Source of the DNA: Streptococcus constellatus subsp. constellatus
GTDB taxonomy: Bacteria; Bacillota; Bacilli; Lactobacillales; Streptococcaceae
Assembly: GCF_023167545.1 (NCBI RefSeq)
Contig: NZ_AP014647.1
Span: 992,001-1,056,000, forward strand
Reading direction: 5' to 3'
Length of the DNA stretch: 64,000 nucleotides
In this document: positions 17,069 to 25,577 of the stretch, in pieces
Position numbering within the stretch: the first letter of the stretch is position 1
How the letters are laid out: every line of letters begins with the position of its first letter
Made by a program: the position numbers and the translations under genes
Notes under the pieces: generated by a model
The model's database searches: none
Seen by the model: the letters and a program-made list of their open reading frames with translations, nothing else
Told to the model about the DNA's origin: nothing

Positions 17069-18211
17069 TTACCTTACTTTTCTAGTTTTTTCATAAATGA
17101 GTTTAAACGTTGTCAGGAATTGCTCCATCTGACTCATATCATTATCGACATCCAGACTAATTCGCACAGCCGTTTGAGCTAAGGATTTGTCAACACCCAT
17201 GGCTATCAAAGTTCCAGCTGGTTTGCCAGCTTTAGAGGAACAAGCACTCGTAGTAGAGATATAAATGTCATACTCTTCAAAAGCATGAACCACTACTTCA
17301 CCTCGTACGCCTTTAATCCCAAAAGTCAGGATATGGGGCGCAAACTCTTCTATTCCTGAAAAAATCGTCACATCAGGGTATTTCGCTAGCTCTTCTAAGA
17401 TAACCTCTTTCATCTTGGTCGTTCGTGTGATGAAGACTTCCAAATTTTCCATAGACATGCGCAAGGCTTTTGCAGTTGCTGCAATGCCCGCCAAATTTTC
17501 AGTTGTAGAACGCTTGTCTGATTCTTGACCGCCACCATTCAACAGCGGACTGATTTTCTTACCAGACTTGATATAGACAAAACCAACACCTCGTAAACCA
17601 TGAAATTTATGGCTAGAAAACGTCGCAAGGTCCACGCGATCAGTTAAATAATTTTCCGTTGGAATCTTGGCTATGGCTTGAACCGCATCCACATGAAAAG
17701 AAACTGTTGGCCTATCCACTAAAAGCTTTGAAATAGCTTTAATCGGCTGAACAGAACCGATTTCATTGTTGATAGCCATGACAGAAACTAGAGTAGTATC
17801 TGGTCGGATAAGGTCTGCTAATTTTTCAACCTCTACAAAACCTTTGTTATCGATAGGTGCAAAGTCTATTTCAAATCCTTGCTCTTTCAGCCAGAGTGCG
17901 GATTCTTTCACTGCTGGATGCTCAATAGCAGATACAATGAGATGCTTGCCATAGCGTGCTTTTTCAAAAGCCACACCCTTGATAACCCAATTATCTCCTT
18001 CTGTCCCTCCAGACGTAAAAAAAATCTCCTGAGAAGATTTACCTAAAAGACCTGCAATCTGCTTGCGTGATGCATCTAACAAGCGCGTTGCTTGACTACC
18101 CAAACTATGAAGACTGGAAGGGTTCCCCCAGATTTTTGAAGCAACTTCTGTATAAGTAGCCAAAGCCTCTGGGTAAGGCTTTGTAGTTGCCGAATTATCT
18201 AAATAAATCAT
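17069..18211 (-). CDS. Cysteine desulfurase partnered with ThiI
   Basis: A protein of 380 residues of the IscS/NifS PLP family. Motifs are YLDNSATTKPYPE near the N-terminus, the cofactor-binding SSHKFHG lysine, and the active-site cysteine loop TTSACSSKAGKP. It releases sulfur from cysteine as enzyme persulfide. Placement directly before thiI indicates the tRNA thiolation branch (NifZ/IscS-like in Bacillus) and not Fe-S cluster assembly, although family membership alone does not settle this. Confidence 0.92.
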   Translation of the reverse strand: MIYLDNSATTKPYPEALATYTEVASKIWGNPSSLHSLGSQATRLLDASRKQIAGLLGKSSQEIFFTSGGTEGDNWVIKGVAFEKARYGKHLIVSAIEHPAVKESALWLKEQGFEIDFAPIDNKGFVEVEKLADLIRPDTTLVSVMAINNEIGSVQPIKAISKLLVDRPTVSFHVDAVQAIAKIPTENYLTDRVDLATFSSHKFHGLRGVGFVYIKSGKKISPLLNGGGQESDKRSTTENLAGIAATAKALRMSMENLEVFITRTTKMKEVILEELAKYPDVTIFSGIEEFAPHILTFGIKGVRGEVVVHAFEEYDIYISTTSACSSKAGKPAGTLIAMGVDKSLAQTAVRISLDVDNDMSQMEQFLTTFKLIYEKTRKVR

Positions 18212-18287
18212 CTTAAACCTCTATATTTCAATACCCTTATTGTAACATGAAAAAGAAATAGGAACAACAGAGAAAGTCGTAAATAAA

Positions 18288-18316
18288 AGCTCTCTAAGCG
18301 GAAAACTTAGAGAGAT
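18288..18316 (-). terminator. Terminator of the ccpN-pdrP-fbp unit
   Basis: CTCTCTAAG (18290-18298) pairs exactly with CTTAGAGAG (18306-18314) over a 7-base loop. Read leftward it is followed by CTTTTATTT. It lies 20 bases beyond the fbp stop. Confidence 0.8.
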
Positions 18317-18334
18317 GACAACTATATTATTTTC

Positions 18335-20257
18335 TTAATAGTCATAAAATTCATGTAAAAGAACAGATAATTCCTGTTGCTGCTCAATGAGAATTTTTCC
18401 GATTGTCGTTGATTTTATCAAGGTTCGTTCGCGAACGTGCTCAATTACTCTCTTCAAGGAAGATAAATCTAAAGCTTCCTCAATCATTTTTTGGACGTTT
18501 TGGAAAGGTTGATGCGTCACAATTTGGAAACCATAAGAATTATTAAGCAAGGAATAGCCAGCAATTCCTGTTTTCTTTTGATAAGCTTCGCACAAACCAC
18601 CATCAATAACGAACAGCATTCCTTCACCTCGAATCGGCGATTCTCCCTTCAGCGTTTTCACAGGTGTATGCCCATTTACAATCCTAGAATGTTCTGAAAA
18701 AAGCCCAAATTCTTCTAAAATTAACTTGCATATATTGGCAGAATTCCGATAAGAAAAATAAGGATTTTCTTTTTCAACGTGCGTCTGTTTATCCTCGATA
18801 AAATAACGTTCTAGAGTTGTCATTTTGTCTTTACCAAACAAAGGAGACAACTTCCCATTCCAACAGTACCAGATAAGATCAGTTGAGAAATCGTTCTGAA
18901 TTTCTGGATTTTTAGAACTTTCTCGAATATGGTATTCAAAAAAGTCGAGCAATTCTTTACCAGCATAGCGGATTTGATTGATTTGCAAAGGTTGAAAGTC
19001 TCCTGATGTCTCTAGAGGGATACAGCCATGAAACAGGAGATGATTGTTATAAATCTTATACATGGAACCCTTGTTCATCAAAAAAGAAATCTGGTTCTTG
19101 AGCTGAATAGAATGCTGGAATGAATCCAGCAAAGTAGCAACCACTTCTTCTTCCACATCCGTTAATTCCTCTGGCTTTTGGGGATTAATCGTTTGAAAAC
19201 AAGTATTAGCTAAGAAATGCTTCTTCTCTTCTATCATGACACTCTCTTCCCAGTAATCAATCTTATCCAGAGTAAGGTGTTGAGACATATTAAATTCTGG
19301 TCGTCTTTTGATGAGCTGATTTTCCAATTTAAACTGGATAATCGCTAAAGCTTGGTGAATCTTCTCCAACTGAAGAATTTCCTCAGGAGAATAATCGTCA
19401 CTTCTTTTTCCTAACTTAGGTTTGAATTTTGCATTTTCCGAATAAGTCTTTTCAGCAAAGAGGACGAGTGGTCTTAGATTAAGACCATAAGCACGCTCAA
19501 TATCGTAAAGATACCCGTACCTAGCAGCTATTCGTAAGAGAATGAGTAGACATTCTTTTGAGCCGAAGAAAGCCCCCATCCAGATAATGTCGTGGTTGCC
19601 CCACTGAATATCAACAGAATGATAAGCCATGAGTTCATTCATTACTTTATCCGCTGCTGCTCCGCGATCAAAAATATCACCAACTATGTGAAGATGATCA
19701 ATGATTAATTGCCGAATGACCGTTGATAATGCCGAAATAAATTGACTTGCTTCACCTAAATCAATCAAATAGTTCTGAATCGTTTCAAAATAAATATTGC
19801 TATCCGGCAGATTTCTATCAGTGTAAAGCAATTCCTCAATAATGTAAGCATATTGTGGCGGCAAGGCTTTCCTTACTTTAGAGCGTGTGTATTTGGCTGC
19901 TACAAAAGCTAGCAAAGTCAACAGATTTTGAATGATTTCTCCATACCAACTTTTATCTTTCAAAGGATAAAGGAACCCATCGCTCAAAACTTCCTGAGGA
20001 TACGCAATTAGTAAGGTCAGCTTGTCTTTTTCCTCTTTTGATAATTTCTCTCCAAAGCAATCATTGATTTTTTCGTTCAGGTTTCCTGCACAGGTTCTCA
20101 AGATATAGTCAAAAGCCTCAAACTCACCATGAATATCACTAAGGTACAACTCGGTTCCCTTTGGTAAATTTAAAATGGCTTCCAGATTGATTAACTCTGT
20201 GATGACCTTTTGCTTAGAATCAAACTCTTTTAATAGAATTCGTTTGTATTGCTCCAT
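18335..20257 (-). CDS. fbp: Fructose-1,6-bisphosphatase, class III
   Basis: A protein of 640 residues, the usual length for the Firmicutes-type (class III) enzyme, which hydrolyses fructose-1,6-bisphosphate to fructose-6-phosphate, the committed gluconeogenic step. Metallophosphoesterase motifs are visible: YLSDIHGEFEAFD, HIVGDIFDRGA, WGNHDIIWMGA and VNGHTPVKTLKGE. It is the last gene of the ccpN-pdrP-fbp unit, opposite ppdK, so phosphoenolpyruvate synthesis and the downstream phosphatase share one control region. Confidence 0.95.
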   Translation of the reverse strand: MEQYKRILLKEFDSKQKVITELINLEAILNLPKGTELYLSDIHGEFEAFDYILRTCAGNLNEKINDCFGEKLSKEEKDKLTLLIAYPQEVLSDGFLYPLKDKSWYGEIIQNLLTLLAFVAAKYTRSKVRKALPPQYAYIIEELLYTDRNLPDSNIYFETIQNYLIDLGEASQFISALSTVIRQLIIDHLHIVGDIFDRGAAADKVMNELMAYHSVDIQWGNHDIIWMGAFFGSKECLLILLRIAARYGYLYDIERAYGLNLRPLVLFAEKTYSENAKFKPKLGKRSDDYSPEEILQLEKIHQALAIIQFKLENQLIKRRPEFNMSQHLTLDKIDYWEESVMIEEKKHFLANTCFQTINPQKPEELTDVEEEVVATLLDSFQHSIQLKNQISFLMNKGSMYKIYNNHLLFHGCIPLETSGDFQPLQINQIRYAGKELLDFFEYHIRESSKNPEIQNDFSTDLIWYCWNGKLSPLFGKDKMTTLERYFIEDKQTHVEKENPYFSYRNSANICKLILEEFGLFSEHSRIVNGHTPVKTLKGESPIRGEGMLFVIDGGLCEAYQKKTGIAGYSLLNNSYGFQIVTHQPFQNVQKMIEEALDLSSLKRVIEHVRERTLIKSTTIGKILIEQQQELSVLLHEFYDY

Positions 20258-20288
20258 TCGTTCACCTCATTTCAATACAATACTATAT

Positions 20289-21113
20289 TTAATACTTATT
20301 TGAAGACAGAGATTTCAAATGTTCTTCAATAATGCAAGCCGTTTCTTCAATAGATTTATCGGTAATATTGATGATATAAGCCTGATGCTTTTGAAAAACT
20401 TTCTTGGAATAATCTAGTTCTTCATAAATTTTTTCTACATCTGTATAGCTTGTAGCTTGTGTCAAACCGAGCGCATCCAAGCGATTGCTTCTCACTTTAG
20501 CCAATTTATCCGGATCACAGACCAACCCAATCATTCTTCTTTTATCTACTTTATCTAAAACTTGTGGTAGTGGAACTTCAGGGATCAAGGGAAGATTTGA
20601 TACTTTATAACCTTTATTAGCTAAATAGATACTGAGTGGAGTCTTGGAAGTTCGAGAAACTCCCAGAATCACAAGGTCTGACTCCAAAAATCCTTGCGGG
20701 TTCTTGCCGTCATCATATTTAACAGCAAATTCAATCGCAGATATTTTGTTGAAATATTCCGTATCCAAACGATGTAGAACACCTGGAACTTCAATAGGTT
20801 GAGTATCCGTTTTTTCCTTGATGATTTCAAAGAATGGATTCATCAAATCTAGATAGGATAAATGATTGACTCTACTAAATTCTCTAGCTGCTGCTGCTAA
20901 ATGGCTATCTACCAAAGTGCTGATAACAACTGCATCATCTTTGATAGCATCTTGCAAAATATCTAACAATTCAGATTCCTTATTAATAAATGGGAATCGA
21001 TAACTATTATTGAAAATCAAATCTGGATATTGAGCCATGACGGCTGATAATAATTTTTGGGATGTTCCTCCCAAAGAATCAGAAATAGTATAAATAGTAA
21101 TCTCTTTTTTCAT
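20289..21113 (-). CDS. Pyruvate phosphate dikinase regulatory protein
   Basis: A protein of 274 residues of the DUF299/PSRP family (PdrP or YqfL). It is a bifunctional kinase and phosphorylase that inactivates PPDK by ADP-dependent phosphorylation of a threonine next to the catalytic histidine and reverses this with phosphate. The P-loop-like segment LGVSRTSKTPLSIYLANKG is characteristic. The target (ppdK, with Thr450 and His452) is the divergent neighbour. It lies 13 bases below the CcpN-like gene and is surely co-transcribed with it. Confidence 0.93.
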   Translation of the reverse strand: MKKEITIYTISDSLGGTSQKLLSAVMAQYPDLIFNNSYRFPFINKESELLDILQDAIKDDAVVISTLVDSHLAAAAREFSRVNHLSYLDLMNPFFEIIKEKTDTQPIEVPGVLHRLDTEYFNKISAIEFAVKYDDGKNPQGFLESDLVILGVSRTSKTPLSIYLANKGYKVSNLPLIPEVPLPQVLDKVDKRRMIGLVCDPDKLAKVRSNRLDALGLTQATSYTDVEKIYEELDYSKKVFQKHQAYIINITDKSIEETACIIEEHLKSLSSNKY

Positions 21114-21126
21114 GAAAACTCCTTTT

Positions 21127-21756
21127 TTAGCGATTTACTTCAGCATTTCTTGCTTCTTGGATAATAAAGTTCAGCAAAGCCGACTTAGTAATTGTTCCTA
21201 TAATGTGAGGTTCATTTTGCTCCTCCACAACAGGCAATGAATCAATGGCGAAGTCCTGCAAAAGTGCAGCTGCTTCAAGAATATTCAAATCCTTATGACA
21301 AGTCTTAATATGTGGCATTCTGGTCATGCAAACGGCTACTGGGGTCACATCAATATTGGCATTGAGGGCAGCCCTTAACAAATCCTTTCGTGATAAAATG
21401 CCTAGCAGCTGCTTCTTTTCATCTATCACATAGAGAACATCTGCATCATACATAAATAATGTGATAATAGCATCTTGAATAAAAGAATCATGTGTTACTA
21501 ATACGGGGGAGGTCATCACATCCTCTACTTTCTTCTGAAAAGTATCAAAGAAAAAGAGAGTTTCCAAATCTGAACCAGAATAAGTGTAGCCAACTTTCGG
21601 GCTTGCTTTTAAAATCCCTACTAAGGTTAGAAAGGATAGATCTGAGCGTAAGGTCGCCCTAGATACATCTAACAGCTCTGATATTTTTTCCCCACTGACT
21701 GGCTGATCCTTTTTCACAATTTCTACAATTTCTTTTTGTCGCTTTGTTAATTTCAA
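21127..21756 (-). CDS. ccpN: CcpN-like repressor of gluconeogenesis (HTH plus two CBS domains)
   Basis: A protein of 209 residues. An N-terminal winged helix (TKRQKEIVEIVKKDQPVSGEKI, recognition part ISELLDVSRATLRSDL) is followed by two CBS domains (about 75-130 and 140-200). This is the architecture of Bacillus CcpN, which represses gapB and pckA during glycolysis and senses ATP/ADP through its CBS pair. In Bacillus ccpN also precedes the pdrP homologue. Here it is divergent from ppdK, and matches to the CcpN consensus lie in both promoters, so autoregulation and ppdK repression are likely. Confidence 0.9.
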   Translation of the reverse strand: MKLTKRQKEIVEIVKKDQPVSGEKISELLDVSRATLRSDLSFLTLVGILKASPKVGYTYSGSDLETLFFFDTFQKKVEDVMTSPVLVTHDSFIQDAIITLFMYDADVLYVIDEKKQLLGILSRKDLLRAALNANIDVTPVAVCMTRMPHIKTCHKDLNILEAAALLQDFAIDSLPVVEEQNEPHIIGTITKSALLNFIIQEARNAEVNR

Positions 21757-21796
21757 CTGTTACTCCTTTTAAAAACTTCAATCTTTAATAATCATC

Positions 21797-21918
21797 ATTA
21801 TGTGTCATATTATAACAAATAAATTCTGATTGTCAATGATTTATGACTGATTCTTTTCTGTTGACAAATATATATGCTATATATTACAATGTATCTGTCG
21901 TTTAATATGACGCATATT
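21797..21918. promoter_or_regulatory. Divergent ccpN/ppdK promoters with CcpN-like operators
   Basis: Rightward (ppdK): TTGACA at 21861-21866, 18-base spacer, TACAAT at 21885-21890. Leftward (ccpN): TTGACA (complement of 21831-21836), 16-base spacer, TATAAT (complement of 21809-21814). The CcpN consensus as I recall it, TRTGHYATAYW, is matched exactly by TGTGTCATATT at 21801-21811 (over the ccpN -10 and start) and by TATGCTATATA at 21873-21883 (in the ppdK spacer). A one-mismatch copy lies on the other strand at 21904-21914, within the palindrome AATATGACGCATATT (21904-21918) just after the ppdK start. Confidence 0.75.
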
Positions 21919-21937
21919 TAATCAATCGGAGGCAAAA

Positions 21938-24547
21938 ATGGATAAATGGATTTATTTTTTTGATGAAGGACGTGCTAGTGATAAAGCCTTATTAGGTGGT
22001 AAAGGGGCTAATTTGGCAGAAATGACTCATTTAGGGCTCCCAGTGCCAGAAGGCTTTACCATTACAACTCAAAGTTGTCTACGTTATTTAGAAACTCCTT
22101 CTTTTTTTGAATCTATTTTAAAAGAGGAAGTTTTGAAAGCGATTACGAACTTAGAAAGCAAGACAAATAAATTTTTTATGGGCAATGAGTCCTCGCTACT
22201 GCTAGTTTCCGTTCGTAGCGGTGCAAAAATTTCTATGCCTGGTATGATGGACACCATTCTCAATCTTGGTTTAAATGACTTACGTGTTCAGACTTTAGCG
22301 GACGTAACAAATGCTAATTTCGCTTATAATTGCTATCGCCGTTTGTTGCAGATGTTTGCAGATGTCGTCTACGGCATTCCAAAAGAGGAATTTGATCGAT
22401 GCTTAGAAAAAACCGAAAAGCAATTGAATAAAACAATCAATGATTTTTCAAAAGAAGAGCACCAATCACTTATCCAACGATATAAAGAAATTTATCAAGA
22501 GCACTACCAAAATTTCCCACAGAGTCCCAAAGAGCAACTCTACGCTGCTATCAAGGCTGTGTTCAAATCATGGAACAATCCACGCGCTAAAGTTTACCGC
22601 GAATTGAATCAAATTCCTCACGATTTAGGAACGGCTGTCAATGTTCAAAGCATGGTGTTTGGAAATAGCGACCAAAAAAGCGGCACAGGCGTTGTTTTCA
22701 CAAGAAATCCTGCCACTGGTGAACATCATCTGTTTGGGGAATTTCTACTCAATGCTCAAGGGGAAGATGTCGTAGCTGGTATTCGAACTCCAGAACCGAT
22801 TGACTCTCTTAAACGAATCTTACCACAGGCCTATGAAAACTTTTGTAACTATGCCAAGATTCTTGAAAAACATTACAAAGATATGCAGGATATTGAATTT
22901 ACCATTGAAAAGGAGAAATTGTACATCCTGCAAACTCGAAATGGGAAGCGTACTGCTAAAGCAAGCTTAAAAATCGCTTTGGATCTAGTCGATGAAAAAA
23001 TGATTTCAAAAGAAGAAGCTCTCCTACGAGTCAGTCCTTCTGCTATTAACCAACTGATTCACCCTATTTTTGAAGAATCTGCTTTGAAATCAGCTCATTA
23101 TTTGACTCAAGGACTTCCTGCTAGTCCAGGCGCAGCAACAGGAGAAATTGTCTTTACCGCCGAGCGGGCTAAAGAACTTCATGCACTAGGAAAAAACGTT
23201 ATTTTGGTTCGCCAAGAAACTTCTCCCGAGGATATTGAAGGAATGGTGGTCAGTCAAGCAATTGTGACTAGTCATGGCGGAATGACTTCTCATGCTGCCG
23301 TTGTAGCACGTGGCATGGGCACTTGTTGTGTCGCAGGATGTGGCGAATTGTCTATCAATGAATACGATAAAACAATTGTATGCGACAAAGTGACTCTAAG
23401 AGAGGGAGACATCCTTTCTGTAGATGGCACTTCCGGCAAGCTCTACACGGGCAATATTCCAACTACTATGATTGACAATAACGACGAATTACAGTTGTTC
23501 CTTTCTTGGGCAGACGAAGTGGCTCAACTGAGCGTTCGTGCAAATGCAGAAACGATTCAAGACTTAAAAACAGCCATGCAATTTGGTGCTAAAGGAATTG
23601 GCCTTGCTCGTACAGAGCACATGTTCTTTGGTGAAAAACGAATTTTAGAAATGCGGAGATTGATTTTATCAAACGACGAAGTAGAAACAAATTCCGCTTT
23701 AAAGAAACTCTTGGCTTTCCAAGAAGAGGATTTCTATCAAATGTTTCAAACAATTCAGGATAAGCCGATGATTGTCCGTTTATTGGATCCGCCTATGCAT
23801 GAATTTTTACCAAAAAATAAACCAGAAATTGAGCAGTTGGCTGAAAAACTACAAATCTCTGCTGAGACATTAACACAGAAAATTGCCTCCCTGCAAGAAA
23901 CAAATCCAATGTTAGGACATCGTGGTTGTCGTTTAGGAATTACACAGCCTCAAATTTATAAAATGCAGGTAGAAGCTATTTTTAACAGTGCCATTAGACT
24001 GGCAAAAGAAGGCATGGTCATTAAGCCAGAAATCATGATTCCGCTGATTGCTGAAAAATCAGAACTCGTTTATCTCAAAAAGCTACTGGTTGAGTACATT
24101 GGAACTATCTTCAACAAGCATCATATTGAACCTTTCCCTTATGAAATTGGCACCATGATTGAACTGCCGCGCGCCTGCTTTATTGCAGACCAACTGGCTG
24201 AAGAAGCAGATTTCTTTAGTTTCGGTACCAATGACTTAACGCAAATGACCTATGGCTTTTCTCGTGATGATATTGGAAAATTTATCCAGCATTACAAAGA
24301 CAAAGAAATTATGTCGTTTGACCCTTTCCAAACTATTGACCAGACTGGAGTTGGGGAACTCATGAAAATAGCCATTTCAAAGGCTCTCCAAGTGAATCCC
24401 AATCTTCCAATTGGAGTTTGTGGTGAAGTCGGAGGAGATCCTACTTCTATTCCTTTCTTCCAAGACATTGGCATTACTTATGTTTCTTGCTCCCCTTATC
24501 GTGTCCCTGCTGCACGATTAGCTGTTGCACAAGCAAATCTTTCCTAG
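21938..24547 (+). CDS. ppdK: Pyruvate, phosphate dikinase
   Basis: A protein of 869 residues that interconverts pyruvate, ATP and phosphate with phosphoenolpyruvate, AMP and pyrophosphate. The order is the N-terminal nucleotide-binding domain (GGKGANLAEM, VRSGAKISMPGMMDTILNLG), the central phosphohistidine domain with GGMTSHAAV (catalytic His452, regulatory Thr450), and the C-terminal PEP/pyruvate barrel (GTNDLTQMTYGFSRDD, GVCGEVGGDP). CGGAGG precedes the ATG. With PdrP and CcpN across the promoter it gives both transcriptional and post-translational control of phosphoenolpyruvate formation. Confidence 0.97.
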   Translation: MDKWIYFFDEGRASDKALLGGKGANLAEMTHLGLPVPEGFTITTQSCLRYLETPSFFESILKEEVLKAITNLESKTNKFFMGNESSLLLVSVRSGAKISMPGMMDTILNLGLNDLRVQTLADVTNANFAYNCYRRLLQMFADVVYGIPKEEFDRCLEKTEKQLNKTINDFSKEEHQSLIQRYKEIYQEHYQNFPQSPKEQLYAAIKAVFKSWNNPRAKVYRELNQIPHDLGTAVNVQSMVFGNSDQKSGTGVVFTRNPATGEHHLFGEFLLNAQGEDVVAGIRTPEPIDSLKRILPQAYENFCNYAKILEKHYKDMQDIEFTIEKEKLYILQTRNGKRTAKASLKIALDLVDEKMISKEEALLRVSPSAINQLIHPIFEESALKSAHYLTQGLPASPGAATGEIVFTAERAKELHALGKNVILVRQETSPEDIEGMVVSQAIVTSHGGMTSHAAVVARGMGTCCVAGCGELSINEYDKTIVCDKVTLREGDILSVDGTSGKLYTGNIPTTMIDNNDELQLFLSWADEVAQLSVRANAETIQDLKTAMQFGAKGIGLARTEHMFFGEKRILEMRRLILSNDEVETNSALKKLLAFQEEDFYQMFQTIQDKPMIVRLLDPPMHEFLPKNKPEIEQLAEKLQISAETLTQKIASLQETNPMLGHRGCRLGITQPQIYKMQVEAIFNSAIRLAKEGMVIKPEIMIPLIAEKSELVYLKKLLVEYIGTIFNKHHIEPFPYEIGTMIELPRACFIADQLAEEADFFSFGTNDLTQMTYGFSRDDIGKFIQHYKDKEIMSFDPFQTIDQTGVGELMKIAISKALQVNPNLPIGVCGEVGGDPTSIPFFQDIGITYVSCSPYRVPAARLAVAQANLS

Positions 24548-24565
24548 TCCTTCCTTATAATCACA

Positions 24566-24619
24566 CCAGCTCTTTTCATCTGTCAACAAGGGCAGACAAG
24601 AATTGAGCTGATTTTTTAG
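24566..24619 (+). terminator. Terminator after ppdK
   Basis: CAGCTC (24567-24572) pairs with GAGCTG (24605-24610), with partial pairing inside the loop. ATTTTTTAG follows the stem. It lies 20 bases after the ppdK stop. Confidence 0.65.
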
Positions 24620-24689
24620 TCCTTATAGTAGAAAACCACATTCTCTTTCGATTAATTTACATGAAATTTTCAATGTTTTAAATTTTTTT

Positions 24690-24718
24690 AAGACAATTTT
24701 AAACAAAGAGGGTATAAT
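24690..24718 (+). promoter_or_regulatory. Promoter of the DUF6556 gene
   Basis: AAGACA (24690-24695), a 17-base spacer and TATAAT (24713-24718) lie about 30 bases before the ATG at 24749. The -10 is perfect and the -35 is a partial match. Confidence 0.55.
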
Positions 24719-24748
24719 GAAGATGAGAAAAGAGATTATCAACTGACA

Positions 24749-25171
24749 ATGGAAAATTATTCTCGAAAAAATAAAACTTCAACTACTAAAGAAGAAAAAA
24801 CACCTACTCGTCATCATATCAAAAAAGGTCTCTCAGCTTTTCAGAAGACCCTTGCTACGATTGGGAGTATCCTTGGGATTATCACTGCAACGATTACCAT
24901 CATGACTTTCATGAATAACAATAAATCTGATAACAAAACAAAAACTAGTCAGACGACACAAACAACCATTATCAAAGAAATTCAGAAAGAAACAACGACT
25001 GAGGCCCCTAGCTCTAACAACACAACTGCTACTAGTCAAGGCGAAACAGAAACAAGTAGCGCTAGCTCTAACACTACGCAGTCTAGCAATACATCAAGCG
25101 ATACTAGCTCTAGCCAAACAAGTAACGACAGTGCTGATAAGGATACAACATCATCAAGCTCTAGCAATTAA
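24749..25171 (+). CDS. DUF6556-type membrane-anchored Ser/Thr-rich protein
   Basis: A protein of 140 residues. A charged cytoplasmic N-terminus (about 1-30, with RHHIKKG) is followed by one membrane segment (about 33-55, LATIGSILGIITATITIMTF). The extracellular tail of about 85 residues is low-complexity and rich in Ser, Thr, Asn and Gln. No LPXTG motif or lipobox is present. It resembles the streptococcal DUF6556 family, whose function is unknown. The Ser/Thr-rich stalk could be glycosylated, but nothing here proves it. Only a weak ribosome site is visible. Confidence 0.65.
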   Translation: MENYSRKNKTSTTKEEKTPTRHHIKKGLSAFQKTLATIGSILGIITATITIMTFMNNNKSDNKTKTSQTTQTTIIKEIQKETTTEAPSSNNTTATSQGETETSSASSNTTQSSNTSSDTSSSQTSNDSADKDTTSSSSSN

Positions 25172-25176
25172 AAAAT

Positions 25177-25237
25177 AACGGAAGCAAGACTACTCATCAG
25201 ACCAATGTCCGATAGTTGTTCAACTTCCGTTTTTTAT
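25177..25237 (+). terminator. Terminator after the DUF6556 gene
   Basis: AACGGAAG (25177-25184) pairs with CTTCCGTT (25224-25231), followed by a T run. The loop is long and may hold further pairing. Confidence 0.65.
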
Positions 25238-25247
25238 ATCTAATTTT

Positions 25248-25433
25248 ATACTCAATGAAAATCACAAAACAAACTAAGACAAGTCGTAGATAAATCGAAA
25301 GTTCCCGTAGAGCTTTTGAGATTGGAGATGAAACGTCCGTGAGGATGTGTCAACAGTACAGCTTTGAGTAGCGGATAGAACTTGCGAAGTAAGTATCAAG
25401 ACGATTCGCTTGTCTATCTCGAAAGAGTACTTC
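25248..25433. repeat. BOX-like intergenic repeat
   Basis: The segment opens with TACTCAATGAAAATC and continues with CAAACTAAG. It later has TTTGAGTAG, GATAGAACTTGCGAAGTAAG and CTCGAAAGAGTA. These match the pneumococcal BOX element read from boxC through boxB to boxA, as I remember it, with much divergence. The remainder up to 25577 contains a short imperfect duplication (CACCTTTCAC at about 25460, CAACCTTTCA at 25516) and no gene. BOX elements are non-autonomous dispersed repeats of streptococci. Confidence 0.6.
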
Positions 25434-25577
25434 TGACGAAAACTTCGTTTTTTATCGCCACCTTTCACAATTCCCTAGATTGTTAAGAAAGCACTCACTG
25501 CATTCACTTTATCTGCAACCTTTCATAGTTCTCGGGCTGTCAAAGCTAACGAAGTTTGAAAAGATTTTTACAGAGTA

